47,373 nucleotides of DNA from Desulfomonilia bacterium (GCA_036567785.1 DATCTV010000052.1:1-47373); one strand, 5' to 3'. Numbered from the stretch's first letter, positions 32,259 through 41,017 are shown. The notes: generated from the letters alone by a model not told the origin. Translations and numbers: made by a program.

Positions 32259-33371
32259 TCACCATCCGATCATTTCGAAGAAACTTTCGAGCCTTGTCTT
32301 TAATTGACCTTCCATGATCCCTGTTTCATCCAGTTCCACCATGATGGAGGGAATCCCCTTGTCCTTAAGTGCGTCGTTCAGGAACGGATAATCACTCAGA
32401 TGCGGAGTACAGTATTTCTGGAAGACAAAAACCATCGCGCACGCTTTTGAGTGTTTCATCAGATCGAGCAGCCTGGGGAGCCTGTATTCCGCGCTTGAAC
32501 GGGACGGACAAGGAAAACGGTTCATGAACCGGTCGATAAGCTGATCCATGGGGTCGCTTCCATGCCCGTACGCCGGGACAAAATTCCGCATCCCCGTGCA
32601 GAGATCATCCGCCACAACCCTGCCTCCGGATTCTTCGATAATCCTGAGAACTTTGGTTTCTTCGATAAGGCTGCCGGAAACGAGAATTGGTACGCCTTCA
32701 CCTGGATCGCATGTTTCAGGCAGCGCGTCGATCAGATCATGAAGCATGGAGAGATACCGCTCAGGAGCCGTTATGAACCCCGCCTGTACTATGGTCAGGA
32801 AATCTTCCGCGCTGAGAGGAAGCCTGTGCTCATAGCGGATCTCATAGAGTTCGGACATGAGTGTCCGGATTCTCCCGTATATATCAAGAGAATCAGCGAG
32901 ACGCTCTTGAGAAAAATCACCGCCCGCACGTTTGAGAATCTCTGCAAGATCCTCGAGTCCTGACCTGAGAAATGATCTCGACTCATCCTGGTCCACATAG
33001 GGAAGCGGAAGTATATGGAAAGGATCGGCTCCCATATTTGCCTCCCAGATATTGGCCACCCCGCAGGCTGCGTCGCAGGTATATCCCTGGACGAGGCCAT
33101 CCAGACATTTGTAGGAGCCGTTCAATCCCTTTTCCACAGCCTTTCTCAGATAAGGGCAAATAAAATCCGGTGTAAGCGTATATGCCTTTTCAACGGTTCC
33201 CGCATCACCAAGGATCCTTACAGGAATGAATCCGGAGGCGTGAATTAATTCCACCGGGGTGTAGGTACAGAAATAGCCGATGAGCCTCTTTCCTTCGGAT
33301 GCAAGGGTTTGCAACTCCTGATCCATGTTCCGGACAATCTCATCAAAGGGTCTTGCCAGATCGGATATCAT
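32259..33371 (-). CDS. 2-hydroxyacyl-CoA dehydratase family subunit, second of a pair
   Basis: A 370-residue paralogue of the neighbouring subunit and probably its heterodimer partner. The family N-terminal motif appears as KRLIGYFCTYTPVELIHASGF, followed by FICPYLRKAVEKGL, KCLDGLVQGYTCDAACGVAN and, near the C-terminus, VFVFQKYCTPHLSDYPF. Conserved cysteines are in the positions expected for cluster ligands. An AAGGAGG ribosome binding site precedes the ATG. It lies between the class III CoA-transferase and the other dehydratase subunit, which fits a pathway in which a hydroxy-acid is first converted to its CoA ester and then dehydrated. Confidence 0.88.
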   Translation of the reverse strand: MISDLARPFDEIVRNMDQELQTLASEGKRLIGYFCTYTPVELIHASGFIPVRILGDAGTVEKAYTLTPDFICPYLRKAVEKGLNGSYKCLDGLVQGYTCDAACGVANIWEANMGADPFHILPLPYVDQDESRSFLRSGLEDLAEILKRAGGDFSQERLADSLDIYGRIRTLMSELYEIRYEHRLPLSAEDFLTIVQAGFITAPERYLSMLHDLIDALPETCDPGEGVPILVSGSLIEETKVLRIIEESGGRVVADDLCTGMRNFVPAYGHGSDPMDQLIDRFMNRFPCPSRSSAEYRLPRLLDLMKHSKACAMVFVFQKYCTPHLSDYPFLNDALKDKGIPSIMVELDETGIMEGQLKTRLESFFEMIGW

Positions 33372-33406
33372 GTGTGTCGGTTCCTCCTTCTTTATTGGAT
33401 GGAATA

Positions 33407-34606
33407 TTATACTTTGCCCACTGCATTTATCATCTCGAGGTCCTTTATCTCTTTTTCGGTTAATCCAAGGTGCGTTAGAATTTCGTGGTTATGATACCCG
33501 AGGGTCACTCCGCAGGCCGGGGCATAATAATGGCCTGATTTAAATTTTATTGGATTTCCTATCTGCCTGACTTTGCCGCCTTTGCCGGTTGACACTTCAA
33601 CTACCATGTCCCTTTCGGACAGAGGCGGGTTTGCTATCGCCTCACCAACTGAGTAGACCGGCTCGACGCATGCATCGCATGCCATGAATTTTTCGCGCCA
33701 GTATGCCAGGGGCTTCTCCGCGATGATATTCCGAACGCACTCCTTTGCGTTCCAGTTGAGAATCCCGCTCTCGATTAAGTCGGGACGGCCTATGGTCTCA
33801 CAGAACACCTTGAAGAACTTTTCCTCAATGGGTCCTACGGAAAGATATTTTCCGTCCGATGTGGGATAGAAGTCATACAGGGCGCCTCCGCTAAGGAAGT
33901 CTTCCCGCTGCGGCTCGACGGCACCGGCCAGATGTCCGGCTATGGTGAAGAGCGACATGGAGAAAACGCCGTCCGTGATGGACACGTCGATATAGTCGCC
34001 CTTTCCCGTATTCATGCGGTTGATGCAGGCAGCCAGCACCCCTATGATAACGTTCTTCGATCCGCTGGCGATGTCAGCGATCTGTATACCCGTCAGCACC
34101 GGCCCTGTATCCCTGCGTCCGGATATGGACTCGACGCCTGAGAGTGCCATATAGTTTATGTCATGGCCGGCCCGGCCTGAAAACGATCCGGTCTGGCCGT
34201 ATCCGCTTAGGGAGCAGTAGATGAGAGACGGGTTGATCTTTGAAAGAGCTTCGTAGCCGAGCCCCAGCCTGTCCATGGTACCGGGCCGGAACTGCTCGAT
34301 GACGACATCGTATTCGGATATAAGCTTAAATATTATCTCACGAGCTTCTTTTTTCTTGAGGTTCAGCGAGAGGGATTTTTTTCCGCGGTTGAGGTGAGCG
34401 TATACGGCGCTTATTCCGTCCACATACGGGGGGTAAAGCCGCACTATATCGGGGTTCTCGCTGTTCTCCACCTTTATGATGTCCGCGCCGAGATCGGAAA
34501 GGATCATTGTTCCGTACGGCCCGGGGATCAGGTATGAGAAGTCGAGGATCTTGATATGGGACAAGGGTCCTTGTTTTACCGAAGTTTTAACCTTTTGTTC
34601 AAACAT
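33407..34606 (-). CDS. Class III CoA-transferase (CaiB/BaiF family)
   Basis: Transfers CoA between carboxylic acids via an aspartyl-CoA thioester. 399 residues, the normal family length. Signatures are KILDFSYLIPGPYGTMILSD near the N-terminus, DLGADIIKVE, the NRGKKSLSLNLKKKE segment, and FSGRAGHDINYMALSG, whose Asp is the expected catalytic residue. A ribosome binding site AAAAGGA precedes the ATG. It is the second gene of the operon. Together with the dehydratase subunits it resembles 2-hydroxyacid fermentation modules, where the transferase recycles CoA from the unsaturated product onto the incoming hydroxy-acid. Confidence 0.92.
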   Translation of the reverse strand: MFEQKVKTSVKQGPLSHIKILDFSYLIPGPYGTMILSDLGADIIKVENSENPDIVRLYPPYVDGISAVYAHLNRGKKSLSLNLKKKEAREIIFKLISEYDVVIEQFRPGTMDRLGLGYEALSKINPSLIYCSLSGYGQTGSFSGRAGHDINYMALSGVESISGRRDTGPVLTGIQIADIASGSKNVIIGVLAACINRMNTGKGDYIDVSITDGVFSMSLFTIAGHLAGAVEPQREDFLSGGALYDFYPTSDGKYLSVGPIEEKFFKVFCETIGRPDLIESGILNWNAKECVRNIIAEKPLAYWREKFMACDACVEPVYSVGEAIANPPLSERDMVVEVSTGKGGKVRQIGNPIKFKSGHYYAPACGVTLGYHNHEILTHLGLTEKEIKDLEMINAVGKV

Positions 34607-34666
34607 GTTCTTATCCTTTTGGTGATTAGACGGTGCGAATCAGGTTAATGTACAGGTTTGCGATTT

Positions 34667-36352
34667 TCATCCGCCCAACACCTTTCTGAGGTCTTTCTTC
34701 AGGACCTTGCCCACATTGCTGAGCGGAAGCTGGTCAAAGAACTCTATCTTTTTAGGTATCTTGTATGGCGCAAGCCTCTTCTGCAAATATGATAATATAT
34801 CTGTCTTGAGTTGATCGCTTCCTTTCACACCGGGTTTGAGGACAACGGCGGAGGCCACGATCTCCGAGCCCGGTCTCTTTTCATCGGGCAGCCCGACGGT
34901 GGCCGCCATTGCGATATCCGGATGTTCAACAAGCACTTCGTCCACAACTCGGGTGAATACCTTGAAGCCGGAAACATTTACCATGTCCTTGATCCGGTCC
35001 ACTATGGAGAGATACCCTTGATCATCCATGATTCCTACATCTCCGGTGCGGAACCAGCCGTCTTTGAGCACATTCGCCGTCTCCTCTGGCTGGTTGTGAT
35101 AGCCTGAAAATACCTGAGGACCGGAGACCGTGATCTCGCCTGGTTCGCCCATGGGAACCGGTTCGCCCGTATCGGGGTCGACAATCTTCACTCCGGTGTC
35201 CATGAAAGGGATTCCGACAGAGCCAACCTTTTTCACCCCGTTGAAGGGGGGAGCGGCGATACACGTCGTGGTTTCGGTCAGGCCGTATGTCTCGATCAGC
35301 TTGCCGCCGGTGAGCGTTTCGAACTCCTTTATATTCTCGGCCGGGAAAGGCGCCGAGCCGCTGATAAAATATTTTATCCCCTTAAAATTGGCATTCCTGA
35401 ACTCCGGGAGTTTCATCATTTCAAGGTATATGGTCGGCACTGCGAGAATGGCGGAGGGATTGTAACGCCGGATAGCGCTTACCATGAACTCCATGTCGCG
35501 CGGGTTCGGCACCATGACATACGTGCATCCCAGAGCAATGCTCGTCATGGTAATAAAGCACCCTGCCATATGGAACATGGGGTACGGGCAGATGAGTGTC
35601 TCTCCGCCTTTCCTGAAACCGTACCAGACCTGGTTCTGGATAATGTGCCTGACAAGGTTTTTGTGGGACAGCAGGGCCCCCTTCGGATTGCCGGTAGTGC
35701 CACCGGTGTATACCATTACGCATGGGCTTGACGGATCGGCCTTCCTGTTTACAAAATTCTCCGGTTTCCCCTGAATGGATTTCGTGAAGCGTTCCACACG
35801 AATCCCCGGCATATCAGAAACCGGTGCTGTCGGGATTTTTTTCATCAGCAAACCGGGTATCTTCTTGAAAAGCGGGAGATAATCGGCAATGGAGGTAACC
35901 ACGATTGTTTTGATTGAAGTTTTAACGGCAACGGCTGCAACCCTGGAAAAAAGGAGGTCGAGGGTGACAATGATCTTGGCGCCGGAATCGTTCAGCTGGT
36001 ATTCAAGTTCCTCCGGAGTCAGGAGAGGACTTACACCCTGATATATACACCCGGCTTTCTCGATACCCACGAGTGAGATATAGCAGGCAGGGATGTTGGG
36101 CGTGTGGACGGCAATGAAGTTACCTGGGGCCGAGCCTTCTTCCTCAAGAAAATGAGCGAACCTGTTTGACAGGTTGTCCAACTCCCGATAACTGAACATT
36201 CTCCCCATATAGTGAAGAGCGGCCCTGTCTGGCATCTTATCAAATGCATCCCTTATGAAATCCTGATAGGACACGTCCGGATACTCCAGAGATTCCGGAA
36301 CCTCTTTGTCGTAGGAAGAAATCCATGGTTTTTTCGAGTAAGCGTCATTCAT
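34667..36352 (-). CDS. AMP-forming acyl-CoA ligase, operon leader gene
   Basis: A 561-residue ANL-superfamily ligase that makes an acyl-CoA from a free acid, ATP and CoA. Motifs are MVYTGGTTGNPKGALLSH (P-loop), LIETYGLTETTTC, GWFRTGDVGIMDDQGYL and DRIKDMVNVSGFKVF, with the C-terminal catalytic lysine region LPLSNVGKVLKKDLRK. The ATG at 36352 has an AGGAGG ribosome binding site 5-6 bases upstream; an ORF start at 36397 would lie inside the promoter/operator. It is the first gene of the operon controlled by the palindrome at 36386-36399. The operon thus has two ligases, one at each end. Confidence 0.92.
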   Translation of the reverse strand: MNDAYSKKPWISSYDKEVPESLEYPDVSYQDFIRDAFDKMPDRAALHYMGRMFSYRELDNLSNRFAHFLEEEGSAPGNFIAVHTPNIPACYISLVGIEKAGCIYQGVSPLLTPEELEYQLNDSGAKIIVTLDLLFSRVAAVAVKTSIKTIVVTSIADYLPLFKKIPGLLMKKIPTAPVSDMPGIRVERFTKSIQGKPENFVNRKADPSSPCVMVYTGGTTGNPKGALLSHKNLVRHIIQNQVWYGFRKGGETLICPYPMFHMAGCFITMTSIALGCTYVMVPNPRDMEFMVSAIRRYNPSAILAVPTIYLEMMKLPEFRNANFKGIKYFISGSAPFPAENIKEFETLTGGKLIETYGLTETTTCIAAPPFNGVKKVGSVGIPFMDTGVKIVDPDTGEPVPMGEPGEITVSGPQVFSGYHNQPEETANVLKDGWFRTGDVGIMDDQGYLSIVDRIKDMVNVSGFKVFTRVVDEVLVEHPDIAMAATVGLPDEKRPGSEIVASAVVLKPGVKGSDQLKTDILSYLQKRLAPYKIPKKIEFFDQLPLSNVGKVLKKDLRKVLGG

Positions 36353-36385
36353 GATTACCTCCTGATAAAGCAAATAGACATTGTT

Positions 36386-36399
36386 TATTGTATACAATA
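36386..36399. promoter_or_regulatory. Operator palindrome TATTGTATACAATA for the divergent GntR regulator
   Basis: A perfect 14-bp palindrome. The ATTGTATACAAT core fits the GntR/FadR-type pattern of a GT-N-AC dyad. It covers the -10 box of the leftward acyl-CoA operon promoter and lies 203 bases upstream of the GntR-family gene, which makes repression of the operon the simplest model. Confidence 0.7.
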
Positions 36400-36423
36400 T
36401 TCCATTTATGACACCTTTGTCAA
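36394..36423 (-). promoter_or_regulatory. Sigma-70 promoter of the acyl-CoA operon
   Basis: On the - strand a perfect TTGACA (36423-36418), an 18-bp spacer and TATTGT (36399-36394). The -10 box is the left half of the operator palindrome. The predicted start is about 35 bases before the ligase ATG at 36352. Confidence 0.65.
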
Positions 36424-36504
36424 TATCTATACTTTATCAGTGCTTGCTACTTTACGGCGGTTCCATCACTGTCAATACCCATGGCCCACAGGTCCACTTG
36501 CTCA

Positions 36505-36532
36505 TTGACAAGCAACTTATTGTGCGTATTTA
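36505..36532 (+). promoter_or_regulatory. Sigma-70 promoter of the GntR-family regulator gene
   Basis: TTGACA at 36505-36510, a 16-bp spacer and TATTTA at 36527-36532, about 70 bases before the regulator ATG. It is separate from the operator palindrome, so autoregulation is not obvious. Confidence 0.5.
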
Positions 36533-36601
36533 ATGGCGCCGTTGTAAGGTGTAATCAGAAGATGCAAGTATCTCTAACAAGGAAGGGAAAACACAATATC
36601 T

Positions 36602-37255
36602 ATGAATTTTCGAATATCGGACAGTCTTCCTAATCAAATAACAAGGTATCTGACCGAGCAGATCGTCAGGGGGCATATCAAACCTGGTGAATGGATACGG
36701 GAAGCGCATATTGCAAAGGCCCTGGGTGTAAGCCGTATCCCGATCAGGGAAGCCTTGCAATCCCTTCAGAAAAACAGACTGGTCGAGCTTATTCCCCGCC
36801 AGGGAGCACGGGTCACCCCGCTCTCCAAACAGTACATACGATGGCTCTATGAAATTCTGCAGGTGCTGTACTCCCTTATCCTGCGACAGGTTATACTCAA
36901 TTCCGACGAGGATCGGATCAGAAGGCTTGACGCCGCACTAGAAAAGATAGAAAGCCTGTCACCTGACAGGGACGAAGACGCCTATTACGATATGCGATTT
37001 GAGTATGCAATGATCTGCCTCGAGGTTAACGACAACCAGCTCATTAAGGAAATCATCATGGATCTGGTGCCCAGCATTATGAGGGTGCAGCATATGGCAT
37101 TGAGGCAGAGGGTTATCAATATTGAAGGAACGCTCACGCATCTGCGTAAAATCAACGACTCCATAAAGAAAAGAAATGTTAAGCAGGGAGTTAAGGCTGT
37201 CAGCGAACTGCTGGCAAGCGACATGGAATTTGCCCTTAACATCATACAGGATTAG
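36602..37255 (+). CDS. GntR-family transcriptional regulator (FadR/FCD subfamily)
   Basis: A 217-residue ligand-responsive DNA-binding protein. Residues ~8-72 are the winged helix-turn-helix (IVRGHIKPGEWIREAHIAKA, then LGVSRIPIREALQSL), followed by a helical FCD-type effector domain. In most FCD proteins a metal-binding DxxFH motif opens the domain; here the matching stretch reads DMRFEYAM, so the His is replaced by Glu and metal binding may be altered. It diverges from the acyl-CoA operon with the operator between them, and is the presumed repressor, relieved by an acid or acyl-CoA of that pathway. The AAGGAAGGGA box lies 13 bases from the ATG, rather far. Confidence 0.9.
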   Translation: MNFRISDSLPNQITRYLTEQIVRGHIKPGEWIREAHIAKALGVSRIPIREALQSLQKNRLVELIPRQGARVTPLSKQYIRWLYEILQVLYSLILRQVILNSDEDRIRRLDAALEKIESLSPDRDEDAYYDMRFEYAMICLEVNDNQLIKEIIMDLVPSIMRVQHMALRQRVINIEGTLTHLRKINDSIKKRNVKQGVKAVSELLASDMEFALNIIQD

Positions 37256-37433
37256 AGCAGACGAACTGTCAGTGGACTTAATTCCATCTTGTAGTAGATT
37301 AGAAAGTCCATGAATATATAACATAAACTGGCAAAACAGTGAAAAACAAGAGGCTGGGGACCTTCTGATTAAAGTTTTCATGTTCATAAACATATGCATA
37401 TGCAGAAATTCTGTTAAGCCAGTTATGATTTAA

Positions 37434-38150
37434 TTAGAAATCGACTTTCCCCTTATGGTTCAAATTTGAAGACTGATCAAATTCAAGGAGAAATCTGTTT
37501 AGTCGTTCGGAATCGTCTCCTTTGTTATCAGATATGAGTTTATCAAAGGTAATGGCTTTTTTAAGGGCCATGATTAAATCCAGAACATCTCCTCGATGAT
37601 TTGGGATCATTTCACCAAATATCTCACTGAAAGCCTCCTTATGAAATACATTGCACATTTCTTCCAATGAGTTAAGCAGTTCAAGGTCTTTTCTCTCTGG
37701 AAAGGCTCCTAGAGTGACACCGGAGAGGACGGTCTTCATATCATAGTGAGCAAGAAGTCTCCGCCTGGCGTCAATTATATGCTCGCGAAATGTTTCAATA
37801 GTTTTGTTTAGATCTTTAATCTTCTGAAGGGGTTCTGGTTGCCATTCAATTGACTCGATTAAATTACTGACTGTTAAGTTTTCTCTTATTTCATCTTTTC
37901 CTACGTAGGATGTTGCAGGATCGGTTAGCTTTGCCACCTCAAGTATGAAATATTCTATCAGGATATTCTTGATATCCTCGAAGAATTCTTTGGAGGTTTT
38001 TTTCAGCAGAGGTTGTATGTCATCATCTAGCAGCTGGTTTCCGGTATAGTGTATCCTTTTAAGCCTGAAGACAAGCTCACAGAAAAGCTCTACACGTTTA
38101 CGTGCTGTTTCATCCTGAGGTTGCAGCTTGGATATATCTGCCTGCTTCAT
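37434..38150 (-). CDS. AbiU2/HEPN-like protein coupled to the M16 peptidase genes
   Basis: 238 residues, mostly helical, no signal peptide. The central segment YFILEVAKLTDPATSYVGK, followed by NLTVSNLIESIEWQPEPL and ARRRLLAHYDMK, resembles HEPN domains of the AbiU2 type. RRLLAH gives the R-x4-H motif found in HEPN ribonucleases. AbiU2-type proteins are linked to phage abortive infection, but a defence role here is inference. The ATG at 38150 overlaps the upstream M16 gene by 4 bases (ATGA) and has no ribosome binding site of its own, so it depends on translational coupling. Its DNA is visibly AT-richer than its neighbours, suggesting acquisition. A start at 38195 would overlap further and is less likely. 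Confidence 0.7.
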   Translation of the reverse strand: MKQADISKLQPQDETARKRVELFCELVFRLKRIHYTGNQLLDDDIQPLLKKTSKEFFEDIKNILIEYFILEVAKLTDPATSYVGKDEIRENLTVSNLIESIEWQPEPLQKIKDLNKTIETFREHIIDARRRLLAHYDMKTVLSGVTLGAFPERKDLELLNSLEEMCNVFHKEAFSEIFGEMIPNHRGDVLDLIMALKKAITFDKLISDNKGDDSERLNRFLLEFDQSSNLNHKGKVDF

Positions 38151-39454
38151 TTGTTTTTCGGTGTCTCCGGAGGGTTTATGACCACCTCGACCCAAGGTCC
38201 TTTCACCAATGACGAGGCCGCTTTCCGGACATCGGGCAGGGTGAGACCGGCGATGTCAGCCAGAAATTTTTTGTCGAAATCAGAAGGAATCCCCTGGAAA
38301 ACATAGCCCATGGAATGAGAGATGATGCCGCCCGGCGTGTTGTATTCCGTTGCGGCCCTGTTGATGATTGTGGTCTTCGCCCAGTTCAGGAGTTCGTCCG
38401 TTATGCCCGTTTCCGCCTGTTCGAACGTAAGTGCGACGGCATCCTTCACCTTTTGCAAATCCTTGGACTCGGTGATGACGATGACGCCGAACGCACCCCA
38501 GAGTAACGATGCCTGATAAAAGCTGTTTGCTGAGTAGGCAAGCCCGGCCTTTGTCCGGACCTCCTTCACCAGCATCGAGTTGAAGCCGCCGGAGCCGATT
38601 ATCAAATCGGCAACGACTGAAGAGGCATAGGAAGGATCCTTCATGGCGGGCGCCTTGTGTATCATGAGGAGCACGCACTGTTTCTGGTTGGCTTTGCCAG
38701 TGAATATACCGTAATCGGGGTTGGGCGGGTACGTAAGCGTTGAAACCGAGAAATCCCCGGTGAATGTGCTTTTGAGGAGCGCCGTGTTCTTTTCGTCGAG
38801 GTCGCCGATTATGCCTATGAGAGGCTTTGATCCGAATATTTCCCTGTGAACTCTCAGCATGTCGTCCTTCGTTATGGCGTCCACACTTTTAACCGTGGGC
38901 TCTCCGGCCCTTGGGTCGTCCCTGTAATAGTGCTTTTTGTACAGGGAAAAAGCCTGTTCGATGGCTTCGTCATCCTTGCGGATGATGCCGTCTTTCATTA
39001 TGCCGCGTACGAGCTCCACCCTGGATGTATCCAGCCGGGGCGATTTCAATGCATTGATGAACAGTCCTATCGCCCTGTCCGAAACGTCAGGCAGGAAGGA
39101 GATGCTGGCAACGGTACAGTCCCTCTGCGGCGAGACGGATATGTCGATGGCGAGTGAGTCGAGCAGTTTGTCCATCTCGTCGGGGCTTATGCCTTTGGCA
39201 CCGCCTGTTACAAGCGACGAGCAAAGAAGTGATGCGGTTCCTTCTCGGCCTTTTGCATCCAGAAGTGTACCGCCGGGGAAAAGCAGCATGACGTGAGTAA
39301 CGCCTGTGCCGTCAAGCCTGTATACGCCGTCTGTAAACCTTGGGGAAGCAGGTGTGGCATCGGCCGGTTTTGTCGCAAGAAATCCCGGGTCCGCCGTTGT
39401 TGCGCATCCTGATATAATAAGAACGGCTGAAATAATGAATACGGCCTTTTTCAT
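38147..39454 (-). CDS. M16 peptidase-like lipoprotein without zinc motif (regulatory subunit)
   Basis: 435 residues with a lipoprotein signal (MKKAVFIISAVLIISGC, lipobox Cys17). The fold is M16/insulinase-like: GREGTASLLCSSLVTGGAKG occupies the helix that normally carries HxxEH, and the C-terminal half has the usual IGSGGFNSMLVKEVRTKAGLAY. Because HxxEH is absent, it should be the non-catalytic partner of the M16 enzyme encoded immediately upstream (1-base gap). Such active/inactive pairs form heterodimers in mitochondrial processing peptidase and bacterial homologues. The GGAGGAATGAA ribosome binding site supports the start. Confidence 0.88.
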   Translation of the reverse strand: MKKAVFIISAVLIISGCATTADPGFLATKPADATPASPRFTDGVYRLDGTGVTHVMLLFPGGTLLDAKGREGTASLLCSSLVTGGAKGISPDEMDKLLDSLAIDISVSPQRDCTVASISFLPDVSDRAIGLFINALKSPRLDTSRVELVRGIMKDGIIRKDDEAIEQAFSLYKKHYYRDDPRAGEPTVKSVDAITKDDMLRVHREIFGSKPLIGIIGDLDEKNTALLKSTFTGDFSVSTLTYPPNPDYGIFTGKANQKQCVLLMIHKAPAMKDPSYASSVVADLIIGSGGFNSMLVKEVRTKAGLAYSANSFYQASLLWGAFGVIVITESKDLQKVKDAVALTFEQAETGITDELLNWAKTTIINRAATEYNTPGGIISHSMGYVFQGIPSDFDKKFLADIAGLTLPDVRKAASSLVKGPWVEVVINPPETPKNK

Positions 39455-39455
39455 T

Positions 39456-40928
39456 TCATTCCTCCAGATATGCCGTGGTCGCTTTTTCCCTCACAAGGTA
39501 TTTTGCGCAGCATTGCCTGACCTGCTCGGGGGTAAGCGTTTGAAGGGCGTCGAGGTTTTTGAATATATATTTCCAGTCTCCGGCAAGCATCTCATATGTG
39601 GTCAGTACGGACGCCGCGCCCGCATCGGTTTCTAGCGACGAAAGGACGGATTTTCTCAGGCTCCTTACGGTCTGGTCCAGCTCTTCTTTTGTGATGCCGT
39701 CCTTGTTTAGAAGCTCGATCTCCTTCCATATCACTTCCTCGATCTCCTTGTTCGTGTGCGGGCTCACCGGGTCCACGGATATGATGAACAGGTTGTCAAG
39801 CCTGCTGCCGGGCAGGCCGTTGTATGAGCTGACACCGGATGCAAGACCCTTCTTGACTAGCGCTTTGATAAGCCTTGACGTTTCGCCGCCGGTAAGGACC
39901 TGATTGATTACGTCGAAGCATGTATCTTCAATTGCAGGAAGTTTGGGTTTCTGTACGCCGATGATCATGTTCGGCTGCTCCTTTGAAGAGAGCTTAACCT
40001 TTATTTGAGCCCTGCGTTCGGGTTCATCCTGCACGATTGTTTCGTCTGTTTTTCGATTTTGAATCCCGCTGAAGTACTTTTTCAGAAGCTTTTTTGTTTC
40101 AGCAGGGTCGAAGCCCCCTACAATGGACACCACCATATTCCCTGGGATATAATGCGAGAAATAGTAATCCTCTAGGTCTTTTGTAGTCAGGCCTTCGATG
40201 TCGTTTCTGAAACCGATGATGGGGTTCCTGTACGGCGAAGCCTCGAAAGCATGCAGGAGAAACTTTTCGAAAAGGGCGTTACTGTCGGACAGGTCCGTTC
40301 TCTGTGCGCGCTCTTTCAGAACAACCTCCTTTTCCGTATAGAATTCCCTGAATACGGGGTTGCGCATTCTGTCGCTCTCGATTGCGGCCCAGAACTCGAT
40401 TCTGCCTTTCGGCAGGCTCACGTGATACGAGGTCAGGTCTGCAGAGGTGTACGCATTCAGTCCGACTCCGCCTGCAAGAGAGTACAGCCTGTCGAGCTCA
40501 CCAGGCACCTGCAGGGCAGAGGCCTCATTTATCAGAGAAGCCATCTCCTTCTTTAATAGTGCGTTCTTTTCGGGCGCAGCCGTTTTCATCTTTTCCGCAA
40601 CGATATCCATCTTATCCAGAAGGCTTTTTTCCCTGTGGTAGTCTTTCGTGCCGATGGTCCGGGTCCCCTTGAACATCATATGCTCCAGCATGTGGGAAAG
40701 CCCGGTCTTGCCGGTCTGCTCGTCTATGCTGCCGACCCTGACCTTCACGTCGAAGGAAACCGAGCTGGAATCTCTGGGTACGAGAAGAAAGGTCATGCCG
40801 TTATCAAGGACAAACCTTTCGACATTGGGCATGTCGGCTGCCTGCAAATATCCGTTAACGGAAAAGAGGATCAGGATAATGAGGGTTGCCATGAACCCGT
40901 TCTTTTTTGGATCCATATAAGCTGTCAT
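39456..40928 (-). CDS. Exported M16 zinc peptidase (catalytic subunit)
   Basis: A 490-residue insulinase-family metallopeptidase. After an N-terminal hydrophobic segment (~13-30, signal peptide or anchor ending YLQAADM), the zinc motif HMLEHMMFKGT (HxxEH) appears in GKTGLSHMLEH, with the downstream Glu ligand region about 75 residues later. The C-terminal half carries GGETSRLIKALVKKGLASG. It probably works in the periplasm with the inactive lipoprotein partner encoded next. A GAGAGGAG ribosome binding site precedes the ATG at 40928. Its 5' end overlaps the leader of the divergent AsmA-like gene only if that gene is started too early. Confidence 0.92.
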   Translation of the reverse strand: MTAYMDPKKNGFMATLIILILFSVNGYLQAADMPNVERFVLDNGMTFLLVPRDSSSVSFDVKVRVGSIDEQTGKTGLSHMLEHMMFKGTRTIGTKDYHREKSLLDKMDIVAEKMKTAAPEKNALLKKEMASLINEASALQVPGELDRLYSLAGGVGLNAYTSADLTSYHVSLPKGRIEFWAAIESDRMRNPVFREFYTEKEVVLKERAQRTDLSDSNALFEKFLLHAFEASPYRNPIIGFRNDIEGLTTKDLEDYYFSHYIPGNMVVSIVGGFDPAETKKLLKKYFSGIQNRKTDETIVQDEPERRAQIKVKLSSKEQPNMIIGVQKPKLPAIEDTCFDVINQVLTGGETSRLIKALVKKGLASGVSSYNGLPGSRLDNLFIISVDPVSPHTNKEIEEVIWKEIELLNKDGITKEELDQTVRSLRKSVLSSLETDAGAASVLTTYEMLAGDWKYIFKNLDALQTLTPEQVRQCCAKYLVREKATTAYLEE

Positions 40929-40960
40929 CTGTTTCTCCTCTCATGAAGGCGTATAACCTG

Positions 40961-40990
40961 TTGATAGAGCAGGGTCTTGCTAATTATAGG
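40961..40990 (+). promoter_or_regulatory. Possible promoter of the AsmA-like gene
   Basis: TTGATA at 40961-40966, an 18-bp spacer and TATAGG at 40985-40990, 27 bases before the ATG at 41018. The pair fits sigma-70 spacing, but the -10 box is imperfect. Confidence 0.4.
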
Positions 40991-41017
40991 ATAAATGTAC
41001 TATTTGGAAAAGAGCGC

